Positions 6,650 through 12,551 of a stretch of DNA of 12,551 nt are shown here, one piece after another. The notes beneath the pieces were generated by a model. That model made no database searches, was not told where the DNA came from, and saw only the letters and a program-made list of their open reading frames with translations. The stretch is taken from contig SEEY01000095.1 in NCBI GenBank assembly GCA_004211235.1, positions 1 through 12,551 of the forward strand. Direction: 5' to 3'. The position numbers and the translations under genes are program-made. This DNA comes from Rubrivivax sp. Its GTDB lineage: Bacteria; Pseudomonadota; Gammaproteobacteria; Burkholderiales; Burkholderiaceae. Numbering within the stretch: position 1 is the stretch's first letter; every line of letters begins with the position of its first letter.

Positions 6650-7434
6650 CCTACGAATGCATCCTGACCGCCGTCCATGGCGACGGCCCGCGCAAGACGG
6701 CGCTGATCACGTTGAACCGTCCGAAGGCGCTGAACGCGCTGAACGACCCGCTGATGGACGAACTTGGCGAGGCGCTCCTGGCCTTCGACGGCGATGACGG
6801 CATCGGCTGCATCGTGCTGACTGGCTCGGAGCGCGCCTTCGCCGCGGGGGCAGACATCCCGACCATGCTGCCGCACACCTTTGTCAGCGCCTTCACCAGT
6901 GGCCTGCTGTCCCGGAACTGGGAGACCATCCTGCAGGTGCGCAAGCCCGTCATCGCCGCGGTGGCCGGTTTTGCGTTGGGGGGTGGCTGCGAGCTCGCGA
7001 TGATGTGCGACTTCATCATCGCCGCCGACACCGCGAAGTTCGGCCAGCCGGAAATCAAGCTTGGCATCGTGCCGGGCGCGGGCGGCTCCCAGCGCCTGCC
7101 GCGCGCCGTCGGCAAGAGCAAGGCCATGGACATGATGCTGACGTCGCGCATGATGGACGCGGCGGAGGCGGAGCGTGCCGGGCTGGTGTCGCGCGTGGTG
7201 CCGGCGGACCAACTGCTCAAGGAAGCACTTGCCGCCGCTGAGACGATCAACGGCTTCAGCGGGCCGTCGGTGGCGCTCGTCAAGGAACTGGTCAACCTCG
7301 CCTACCAGACGCCACTGCGCGATGGCGTGGCCGTGGAGCGGCGCTATTTCCACGCGCTGTTCGGCAGCCGTGACCAGCGGGAAGGCATGGAAGCCTTCCT
7401 CGCCAAGCGGGCACCGAATTTCGAGCATCGTTGA
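6646..7434 (+). CDS. Enoyl-CoA hydratase (crotonase family)
   Basis: This 262-residue crotonase-fold enzyme should add water to trans-2-enoyl-CoA in fatty acid beta-oxidation, in the cytoplasm. The oxyanion-hole segments are AAGADI (66-71) and ALGGG (110-114). The two catalytic glutamates are Glu116 in [12 protein letters not shown] and Glu136 in [15 protein letters not shown], corresponding to Glu144 and Glu164 of rat mitochondrial hydratase. The sequence is very similar throughout to the ECHS1/EchA8 type, including the ending [15 protein letters not shown]. Having both glutamates argues for a true hydratase over an isomerase or decarboxylase. The start is set by a GGAGG eight bases upstream and an ATGA overlap with the DUF3108 gene. 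It is the last gene of the run. No convincing terminator follows. Symbols such as echA or paaF are used for such genes, but which applies cannot be told. Confidence 0.94.
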   Translation: MTYECILTAVHGDGPRKTALITLNRPKALNALNDPLMDELGEALLAFDGDDGIGCIVLTGSERAFAAGADIPTMLPHTFVSAFTSGLLSRNWETILQVRKPVIAAVAGFALGGGCELAMMCDFIIAADTAKFGQPEIKLGIVPGAGGSQRLPRAVGKSKAMDMMLTSRMMDAAEAERAGLVSRVVPADQLLKEALAAAETINGFSGPSVALVKELVNLAYQTPLRDGVAVERRYFHALFGSRDQREGMEAFLAKRAPNFEHR

Positions 7435-7584
7435 TTTTGGGTGGCGGAACGATGGCGACAAACTAGGGATTACTGTTTGCGTAAGGTGAATAGTCAGTTC
7501 CGAGCAGCCTAGTGTTTCTACCGAGGCGGACTACCTAGAGTTCAGGCCATGGACAGCGCGGTCGCGGTGTCCGAAGTGACCCAA

Positions 7585-7599
7585 GCAGGACGTTCCTGC
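7585..7599 (+). promoter_or_regulatory. Small hairpin in the DUF4148 leader
   Basis: GCAGGA (7585-7590) and TCCTGC (7594-7599) form a perfect 6-bp stem with a 3-base loop, ending 7 bases before the AAGGAG ribosome binding site. It could affect mRNA stability or access to the start site. A chance inverted repeat is not excluded. Confidence 0.35.
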
Positions 7600-7606
7600 C
7601 GAACTG

Positions 7607-7612
7607 AAGGAG
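7607..7612 (+). promoter_or_regulatory. Ribosome binding site of the DUF4148 gene
   Basis: AAGGAG is placed 6 bases before the ATG at 7619. This is close to an ideal Shine-Dalgarno sequence and suggests efficient translation, in contrast to most starts in the window. Confidence 0.85.
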
Positions 7613-7618
7613 CCCGTC

Positions 7619-7993
7619 ATGAACAAGCTGTCCACCCTCATCGCCACCGTCGCCCTGGTTGCCGCTGGTACCGCCTCCGCACAAGACACCGCCCCGCTGA
7701 CCCGCGACGCCGTCATCGCCGAACTGGCCGCGGCGCGCGACAGCGGCGAGCTTGCCGCCATCCAGGGTGAGAAGGGTGTCGAAGTGACCACGCCTGCCAG
7801 TGCCAAGGCAGCCACGGTCGCCACCGCGACGCTGCCGCGCCAGGCCGTGCTGACGGCCAAGGCCACCGATGTTTCCCTGGACCGCAAGACGGCCGCCGCC
7901 CTGGCCGCAGATCATGGCGAGAACGCCGCCCGTGAACTGGGCGACTTCCCGGCTCCCGTCGTGCGCCGCGCGCCGACGCTGGCCAGCCGCTGA
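7619..7993 (+). CDS. Small exported DUF4148 family protein
   Basis: The 124-residue product begins with a clear Sec signal peptide: Lys3, a hydrophobic core, then ASA with cleavage expected after Ala21. The mature part of about 103 residues starts QDTAPLTRDAVIAELAAARD and continues SGELAAIQGE. This LTR-x-x-V-x-AEL-x-x-AR-x-SGEL pattern is typical of DUF4148, a family of small periplasmic or secreted proteins common in Burkholderiales and of unknown function. The rest is rich in Ala, Thr and Val, and no cysteine or catalytic motif is evident. The gene stands alone, with a strong ribosome binding site and its own terminator, which suggests an independently regulated and possibly abundant product. 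Confidence 0.88.
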   Translation: MNKLSTLIATVALVAAGTASAQDTAPLTRDAVIAELAAARDSGELAAIQGEKGVEVTTPASAKAATVATATLPRQAVLTAKATDVSLDRKTAAALAADHGENAARELGDFPAPVVRRAPTLASR

Positions 7994-8014
7994 TTTTTCT
8001 GGCTTTGGAATGAC

Positions 8015-8042
8015 AAAGGCGACCCGGGAGGGTCGCCTTTTT
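8015..8042 (+). terminator. Rho-independent terminator after the DUF4148 gene
   Basis: A perfect 11-bp inverted repeat (AAAGGCGACCC at 8015-8025, GGGTCGCCTTT at 8030-8040) with a 4-base loop runs into TTTTT. It lies about 20 bases after the DUF4148 stop. It is also 74 bases beyond the lysS stop on the other strand, where only three Ts follow the stem, so it may act weakly in both directions between the convergent genes. Confidence 0.92.
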
Positions 8043-8113
8043 GCTGCACGCGTTCCGTGCCCCGGTCCGGAAAGGGGCGCCGGGTCAGGTATCGCTGCGC
8101 AGTCCGGGACGGT

Positions 8114-9631
8114 TCAGGCCTCCCTGCGCAAGGCGGGGAACAGGATCACGTCGCGGATCGACGGGGAATCGGTGATGAGCATCATCAGCCGGTCGATGCC
8201 GATGCCGCAGCCGCCGGTGGGGGGCATGCCGTACTCCAGCGCGCGGATGAAGTCGGCGTCGAAGAACATCGCTTCCTCATCGCCGGCATCCTTGTTGGCC
8301 ACCTGGGCGTGGAAGCGGGCGGCCTGGTCTTCCGCGTCGTTCAGCTCGGAAAAGCCGTTGGCGTACTCGCGGCCGGTGATGAAGAGCTCGAAGCGCTCCG
8401 TGATCCCCGGATTGGCGTCGGACGCCCGGGCCAGCGGCGACACCTCGACCGGGTAGTCGATGATGAAGGTCGGCTCCCACAGCTTCTCCTCGACGACGGC
8501 CTCGAACAGGCCGAACTGCAGCTCGGCCAGGCTCCAGCGGGCGGGCGCCTCCTCACCAGCGGCAATGATCCTGGCGCGCAGCACCTCGGCGTTGTCGGCT
8601 TCGGCATCCGTGAGGCCGGCGAACCGGATCAGCGAGTCGCGCACGGAAACACGGGCGAAGGGCTTGTCCAGCGCGACCGGCTTGCCGGCGTAGGTCAGCG
8701 CGGCGCTGCCGGTCGCCGCGATGGCCGCGTGGCGCAGCACCGCCTCGGTGAAGTCCATCTGGTCGTGATGCGTCCAGTAGGCCGCATAGAACTCCATCAT
8801 CGTGAACTCGGGGTTGTGCCGGACCGAGATGCCTTCGTTGCGGAAGTTGCGGTTGATCTCGAACACGCGCTCGAAGCCGCCCACCACCAGACGCTTGAGG
8901 TAGAGCTCCGGCGCGATGCGCAGGAACATCTCCTGGTCCAGCGCGTTGTGGTGGGTCTTGAAGGGCTTGGCGTTGGCGCCGCCGGGAATGGGATGCAGCA
9001 TCGGCGTCTCGACTTCAAGGAAGCCGTGATCCACCATGAAGCTGCGGATCGCCGACACCGCCTTGGAGCGCGCCGTGAAGCGCTTGCGGGCGTCCTCGTC
9101 GGTGATCAGGTCGACATAGCGCTGGCGGTACTTCTGCTCCTGGTCGCTCATGCCGTGGAACTTGTCTGGCAGCGGGCGCAGGCTCTTGGTCAGCAGGCGC
9201 AGGGTGGTGACGGTGATGGTCAGCTCGCCGGTCTTGGTCTTCATCAGCACGCCTTCGCCGCCGATGATGTCGCCCAGGTCCCAGTGCTTGAAGGCCGCGT
9301 AGACATCGTCGCCGACGTTGTCGATGGTGACCCGCAGCTGGATGCGGCCGGTGGCGTCCTGCAGCGTGCAGAAGCTCGCCTTGCCCATGACGCGCTTGAG
9401 CATCATGCGGCCGGCCACGCTCACCCGCACGGCCTGCGGCTCCAGCGCCTCGTTGGCCACCTCGCCGTACTGCTGCTGCAGCGGCAGCGCGCGGTGCTGG
9501 GGCTTGAAATCGTTGGGGAAGGGCACCGCCGTGGCGGCCCGCAGCGCGGCCAGTTTTTCGCGGCGCTCGGCGATCAGTTGGTTCTCGTCGACGGCGGGGA
9601 CGGCTGGGGTGGACGGTGTCGTGTTGTTCAT
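8114..9631 (-). CDS. lysS: Lysyl-tRNA synthetase, class II
   Basis: The product has 505 residues, the same length as E. coli LysS. It charges tRNA-Lys with lysine in the cytoplasm. An N-terminal OB-fold anticodon-binding domain (about 65-155, around [20 protein letters not shown]) precedes the class II catalytic core. Motif 1 lies around 197-211 ([12 protein letters not shown]), motif 2 at 262-282 (FRNEGIS then [12 protein letters not shown]) and motif 3 at about 473-499 ([20 protein letters not shown]). The lysine-binding segment [11 protein letters not shown] (215-224) is present. The ATG at 9631 gives the normal N-terminus, and an AAGG lies nine bases upstream. The gene is transcribed away from the polysaccharide operon and shares a 44-base promoter region with it. 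No defect is seen. Confidence 0.97.
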   Translation of the reverse strand: MNNTTPSTPAVPAVDENQLIAERREKLAALRAATAVPFPNDFKPQHRALPLQQQYGEVANEALEPQAVRVSVAGRMMLKRVMGKASFCTLQDATGRIQLRVTIDNVGDDVYAAFKHWDLGDIIGGEGVLMKTKTGELTITVTTLRLLTKSLRPLPDKFHGMSDQEQKYRQRYVDLITDEDARKRFTARSKAVSAIRSFMVDHGFLEVETPMLHPIPGGANAKPFKTHHNALDQEMFLRIAPELYLKRLVVGGFERVFEINRNFRNEGISVRHNPEFTMMEFYAAYWTHHDQMDFTEAVLRHAAIAATGSAALTYAGKPVALDKPFARVSVRDSLIRFAGLTDAEADNAEVLRARIIAAGEEAPARWSLAELQFGLFEAVVEEKLWEPTFIIDYPVEVSPLARASDANPGITERFELFITGREYANGFSELNDAEDQAARFHAQVANKDAGDEEAMFFDADFIRALEYGMPPTGGCGIGIDRLMMLITDSPSIRDVILFPALRREA

Positions 9632-9654
9632 TGCGGACCTTGGGTGAATCCGGG

Positions 9655-9664
9655 ATTTTAGAAT
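9655..9664. promoter_or_regulatory. Overlapping divergent -10 elements (lysS and flippase operon)
   Basis: The near-palindrome ATTTTAGAAT reads TAGAAT on the plus strand (9659-9664), 11 bases before the flippase ATG at 9676. On the minus strand it reads TAAAAT (9660-9655), 23 bases before the lysS ATG. Both fit sigma70 -10 hexamers and share two base pairs. Clear -35 elements are not visible for either. The plus-strand start would leave little or no leader before the flippase ATG. Confidence 0.5.
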
Positions 9665-9675
9665 CGCGCGCCTCG

Positions 9676-10881
9676 ATGAACGATCACAGCCTCAAGCGCG
9701 CCACTCTGACCTTGCTCGCCGGCAGCGCGCTGGCCCAGGCCGTGCCGTTGTTGCTGGGGCCGTGGATCGCGCGGCTGTACACGCCCACCGAGTACGGGCA
9801 GTTCTCCCTCGTGTGGACCGTGGCCAGCAACCTGGCCGTCGTCGGCTGTGCGCGCTACGAGTTCGCGCTGGCGCTTGAAACCGGCGAGAAGGGCGCCGCG
9901 GCGCTGCTGGCGCTGTGTCTGCGCATGCTGCTGGCAATGACCGCCATGGCGATCCTCGTCGGCGCGGCCTGGATGCTCTGGGGGGACCTGTCCCTCGCCG
10001 CGGCGTTGCCGCTGATCGTGCTGGCCGCGTCCACCAGCCAGGCGCTCGCGCAGTGGGCCGCGCGCGCCGGCCAGTTCGCGGCGATGGCCCGCGCCCGCGT
10101 CGTGCAGTGGGGCGGCGGCGCGGTGGCCCAGGTCGGCTTCGGGCTGCTGCAGGCGGGGCCCTGGGGCCTGATCGGTGGCGCCACCCTGGCGACGGCCGCC
10201 GCCGCCGCGCTGCAGGCCCGGCCGGCGCCGGAGGGTGGCTGGCGAGGCCTGCTGGCGCCGCAGCCGCTGCGTGCAGTGGCCGAGAAGCACCGCGATTTCC
10301 CGCTGCTGAACACGCCCCACGCCTTCGCAGGCGCGCTGCAGGATTCGCTGGCGCTGGCCATGCTGGCCGCCTGGCTGGGCGCGCATGAAGCCGGCGTCTG
10401 GGCGCTGGCGCTGCGCTACCTGAAGGCGCCCGCCTCGCTCGTCGGCGGATCGCTCTCGCAGGTGCTCTATCCGCGGCTGACCAAGGCGCAGAGCCCTGCC
10501 GAAGCACGTGCGCTGGTGCGGCACAGCCTGCTGCTGCTGGCGGCCATCGCCCTGCCGCTGATGTTGGCACTGCTGGCTCTGGGTCCGTGGTTGTTCGGGG
10601 TCGTGTTCGGCCCGGAATGGATCGGCGCCGGTGAGCTGGCGCGGTCGCTCGCGCCGTATGTCGCGCTGCATTTCATCGCCTCGCCGCTGTCCGTCGTGCT
10701 GATGGCCTGGGGCGCGCAGGCCTGGGGGCTCAAGCTGGCGTTGGTGGGGCAGGCGCTGTTCGTGGTCGGCCTGGCCGCGGGTCTGTACTTTGGTGGCCTC
10801 GCCGGCGCGGGCTGGGGCGTGTCCGCAGCGATGCTGGTCTACTTCGGCTACTTTTTCTGGGCGCTGTGGACCTGGAAATGA
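9676..10881 (+). CDS. Oligosaccharide flippase family protein (Wzx-like)
   Basis: The 401-residue protein has about twelve hydrophobic segments and resembles Wzx/PST transporters, which move undecaprenol-linked sugar units across the inner membrane. The N-terminal stretch [17 protein letters not shown] (32-48) followed by RYEFALALE (60-68) is the typical signature of this family, and [11 protein letters not shown] in the middle also fits. The ATG at 9676 gives the family N-terminus. An in-frame ATG at 9616 is rejected because it lies inside lysS on the other strand and adds unconserved residues. The gene opens a tightly packed run with an acyltransferase and glycosyltransferases, pointing to surface polysaccharide export. 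The sugar unit it carries cannot be deduced. The stop overlaps the next start (ATGA). Confidence 0.9.
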   Translation: MNDHSLKRATLTLLAGSALAQAVPLLLGPWIARLYTPTEYGQFSLVWTVASNLAVVGCARYEFALALETGEKGAAALLALCLRMLLAMTAMAILVGAAWMLWGDLSLAAALPLIVLAASTSQALAQWAARAGQFAAMARARVVQWGGGAVAQVGFGLLQAGPWGLIGGATLATAAAAALQARPAPEGGWRGLLAPQPLRAVAEKHRDFPLLNTPHAFAGALQDSLALAMLAAWLGAHEAGVWALALRYLKAPASLVGGSLSQVLYPRLTKAQSPAEARALVRHSLLLLAAIALPLMLALLALGPWLFGVVFGPEWIGAGELARSLAPYVALHFIASPLSVVLMAWGAQAWGLKLALVGQALFVVGLAAGLYFGGLAGAGWGVSAAMLVYFGYFFWALWTWK

Positions 10882-11447
10882 TCCGCGTCTTTCTCAACCG
10901 CTTTCGTCGCCGCCTCGTGCGGTTGCTCGGCTTTCGCATGCTGTTCGGCGAGGCCGGCGCGCCGCATTCGCGCATCGCGCCGAGCACCTGCATCGAAGGC
11001 GAAGCGGGCCTGCGCCTCGGCGACCACGTCTTCATCGGTCAGTTCAATGTCATCGACGCTGGCGCGGGCCTGATCATCGAGGAAGGCGTCCAGATCGCCA
11101 GCTTCTGCTCCATCACCACGCACAGCACGCATGACGCGCTGCGCGTCAACGGCCGGCGCAGCGCCACGCTCGGGGGCACGCTGCCGGGTTATCGCAAGGC
11201 GCCCATCCGCCTGGGTGCCTACAGCTTCGTCGGTCCTCACTGCCTGATCGAGCCGGGCGCGGTGCTGGGCAAGGGCGCCATCCTGTGCGCCTACTCGCAG
11301 CTGCGCGGCGTGGCGCCGGACTTCGCCATCATGGCCGGCCAGCCGGCACGCCAGATCGGCGACACGCGCGAGCGCGACGCAGCCTTGCTGGCTCGCCACC
11401 CCGAACTGCGCGAAGCCTACGAGGCCTGGGCCGGAGCAGGCACGTGA
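10878..11447 (+). CDS. Hexapeptide-repeat acyltransferase (left-handed beta-helix)
   Basis: This 189-residue protein has a hexapeptide-repeat core (about 34-155), with turns such as LRLGDHVFIGQFNVIDAG and VRI-like coils around APIRLGAYSFVGPHCLIEPG, and ends with the usual loop IMAGQPARQI. His82 and His85 in ITTHSTHD sit where many xenobiotic/sugar O-acetyltransferases keep the catalytic histidine. Such enzymes usually transfer acetyl from acetyl-CoA to a sugar hydroxyl or amino group. Within this run it probably decorates the exported polysaccharide or its lipid-linked unit. The ATG at 10878 is chosen for the 4-base overlap with the flippase stop. A GTG four codons upstream (10866) is possible. 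Acceptor unknown. Confidence 0.88.
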   Translation: MIRVFLNRFRRRLVRLLGFRMLFGEAGAPHSRIAPSTCIEGEAGLRLGDHVFIGQFNVIDAGAGLIIEEGVQIASFCSITTHSTHDALRVNGRRSATLGGTLPGYRKAPIRLGAYSFVGPHCLIEPGAVLGKGAILCAYSQLRGVAPDFAIMAGQPARQIGDTRERDAALLARHPELREAYEAWAGAGT

Positions 11448-12520
11448 GTCTCGGCGGCGGCCTCAGGCTCGTCCTCATCGGCGACGGCGAAAGCCCGCAC
11501 CTGCTGAAGTGGGCGCGTGCGCTGCAACCGCGCGTGCAGCTGCACGCCATCTCGTCGCGCGGCTTCCTGCCCGAGTTCCTGCAGCTGCTGCCCGACGCGC
11601 GGCGGCTGGCGCTGAATACCTCGCCCGACCATGGCGGCGGAAACATCGCGTTGATCAAACAGTTGCCGAAGATCGGCGCCTGGCTGGCCGACACCGATGC
11701 CGACTGGCTGCATGCCCACTACCTGACCTCGCATGGCTCGCTGGCCTGGGCAGCCAAGCTGGGCTGGCGGCTGCGCGCGCAGATTGCCGGCTCCGCCTGG
11801 GGCAGCGACATCCTCGTCACGCCCAACCAGGGCGGCGCCTGGCGCTGGATGACAAAGAAGGTGCTGCGCAGCTGCGCGCTGGCAACGTCGGACTCGCTGC
11901 ACATGACCGAGCGCATGCGCGAGCTGGGGGCGGGCGAGGTGATGACTTTTCCGTTCGGCCTCGAAGCAATGCCGAAGCACAACGCGAAGAAGCAGCCCTG
12001 GCTGTGCTTCGCGAACCGCGGCCTGGAGCCGATCTACCGGCCGCAGCTCGTCGTCGATGCCTTCGCCCGCATCGCCGCTGCGCAGCCCGAGGCGCGTCTG
12101 GTCGTCGCCAACGACGGCTCACTGCGCGCGGTGCTGGAGGCGGACGTGGCGGCGCGGGGGCTGGCCGACAGGATCAGCTTCGTCGGCCGCCTGGACGCCG
12201 CCGCGCAGGCCTCGCACTACTCGCGCTCGACGTGGTTCCTGAGCCTGCCAGAGAGCGATTCCGTCTCCGTCTCCGTGCTTGAGGCGATGGCGCATGGCTG
12301 CGTGCCGCTGCTGTCCGACTTGCCGGCCAACCGCGAAGTCATTGGGGACTCCGCATGCGGTCTCATCGTCAATTCGCTCGACGACCTTCCGGCTCGCATG
12401 GCCGCCCTGGACGCCGCCCGCCTCGCCACCGGCAACCGCGACTGGGTCGCCGCCAACGGCCTGTTCGAGCCGCACGTGCAGCGCTTCCTGACGCGGCTGA
12501 AAGAGCTGACGCCGGCATGA
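11444..12520 (+). CDS. Glycosyltransferase family 4-like protein
   Basis: The 358-residue protein has a GT-B layout. The N-terminal half begins LRLVLIGDGESPHLLKWARAL and includes DWLHAHYL and AGSAWGSDIL. The C-terminal half holds the donor-binding region around SFVGRLD and a variant of the GT4 EX7E motif in LPESDSVSVSVLEAMAHG, where Asp272 takes the place of the first Glu and Glu280 is the second. It should transfer a sugar from a nucleotide donor to a lipid-linked acceptor at the cytoplasmic face. Donor and linkage cannot be read from sequence. The GTG start at 11444 overlaps the acyltransferase stop (GTGA) and gives a normal N-terminus. Its own stop overlaps the next start (ATGA), so it belongs to the polysaccharide operon. 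Confidence 0.9.
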   Translation: MSLGGGLRLVLIGDGESPHLLKWARALQPRVQLHAISSRGFLPEFLQLLPDARRLALNTSPDHGGGNIALIKQLPKIGAWLADTDADWLHAHYLTSHGSLAWAAKLGWRLRAQIAGSAWGSDILVTPNQGGAWRWMTKKVLRSCALATSDSLHMTERMRELGAGEVMTFPFGLEAMPKHNAKKQPWLCFANRGLEPIYRPQLVVDAFARIAAAQPEARLVVANDGSLRAVLEADVAARGLADRISFVGRLDAAAQASHYSRSTWFLSLPESDSVSVSVLEAMAHGCVPLLSDLPANREVIGDSACGLIVNSLDDLPARMAALDAARLATGNRDWVAANGLFEPHVQRFLTRLKELTPA

Positions 12521-12551
12521 AGCTGCTGCTCGTCAACCACTACGCCGGCTC
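12517..12551 (+). CDS. Start of a probable glycosyltransferase gene (cut by window end)
   Basis: Eleven complete codons are visible, reading MKLLLVNHYAG and then a partial serine codon. This opening is typical of GT4 glycosyltransferases of the WbuB type, which often begin with a hydrophobic strand followed by N-H-Y-A. The ATG overlaps the previous stop (ATGA), so it continues the operon. The identification rests on a very short stretch and on context. Confidence 0.6.
   Translation, partial: MKLLLVNHYAG

Larger units (their letters stand above)
7435..7618 (+). other. Intergenic region and leader of the DUF4148 gene
   Basis: This 184-base spacer must hold the promoter of the DUF4148 gene, but I cannot point to a convincing -35/-10 pair. 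It holds three CTAG tetramers (7463, 7509, 7535), a word usually scarce in proteobacterial genomes, and is less GC-rich in its first half than the flanking genes. A short hairpin (7585-7599) and a strong Shine-Dalgarno sequence lie near its right end. Confidence 0.5.

Noticed and set aside
7477..7505. TTGCGT at 7477 as a -35 element for the DUF4148 gene
   Set aside because: No acceptable -10 hexamer lies 15-19 bases downstream, so no promoter is called.
8057..9661. 534-codon plus-strand open frame opposite lysS
   Set aside because: lysS is complete and highly conserved on the minus strand. The opposite frame is Gly/Val/His/Gln-rich and resembles no family.
9658..10671. Long minus-strand open frames opposite the flippase gene
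   Set aside because: They are Gln/Arg/Ala-rich shadows. The plus-strand frame has the membrane-segment pattern and Wzx signature.
1..12551. CRISPR array, insertion sequence, prophage or defence genes
   Set aside because: No regularly spaced direct repeats, transposase, integrase, terminal inverted repeats or defence-type domains were seen. Except for the monooxygenase lesion, the genes are ordinary chromosomal ones.

Overview
The window looks like the chromosome of a GC-rich betaproteobacterium, most likely order Burkholderiales. The signs are the 5S rRNA tail, the ychF / FAD-monooxygenase / dsbC / DUF3429 / M61 peptidase / DUF3108 gene order, and a small exported DUF4148 protein, a family largely confined to this order. 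The genus cannot be named from what is visible.

Layout. Positions 1-67 are the 3' end of a 5S rRNA, followed by a strong terminator, so an rRNA operon lies to the left. ychF (GTPase/ATPase) is on the minus strand, with its own terminator between it and the 5S gene. Divergent from ychF is a compact plus-strand run: a UbiH/COQ6-family FAD monooxygenase, dsbC, a DUF3429 membrane protein, an M61 aminopeptidase-like protease, a DUF3108 envelope protein and a short-chain enoyl-CoA hydratase. The genes from dsbC onward overlap by 1-4 bases or are only 7 bases apart, so they are probably one transcript with coupled translation, although their functions are not obviously related. A stand-alone DUF4148 gene with its own leader and terminator follows. 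lysS is on the minus strand. Divergent from lysS is the start of a surface-polysaccharide operon: a Wzx-type flippase, a hexapeptide acyltransferase, a GT4 glycosyltransferase and the first codons of another probable glycosyltransferase that leaves the window. These are linked by ATGA/GTGA overlaps.

The main anomaly is in the FAD monooxygenase. Its reading frame loses the conserved C-terminal region at about 2560, while a short piece resembling the normal C-terminus and its TAA stop (2563-2595) survives in another frame. The simplest reading is a frame-shifting internal deletion. As a result the reading frame has no stop and runs in frame into dsbC, giving a 602-codon composite ORF. dsbC keeps a plausible GTG start of its own. 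The pattern could be a real mutation, an assembly error or, less likely, a functional fusion.

I found no CRISPR array, insertion sequence, prophage, tRNA, defence system or clearly new multi-gene system. The remaining items of interest are modest: overlapping divergent -10 elements, possible leaderless starts, a leader hairpin and a TonB-like layout in the DUF3108 protein. No stretch over 300 bases lacks a gene.
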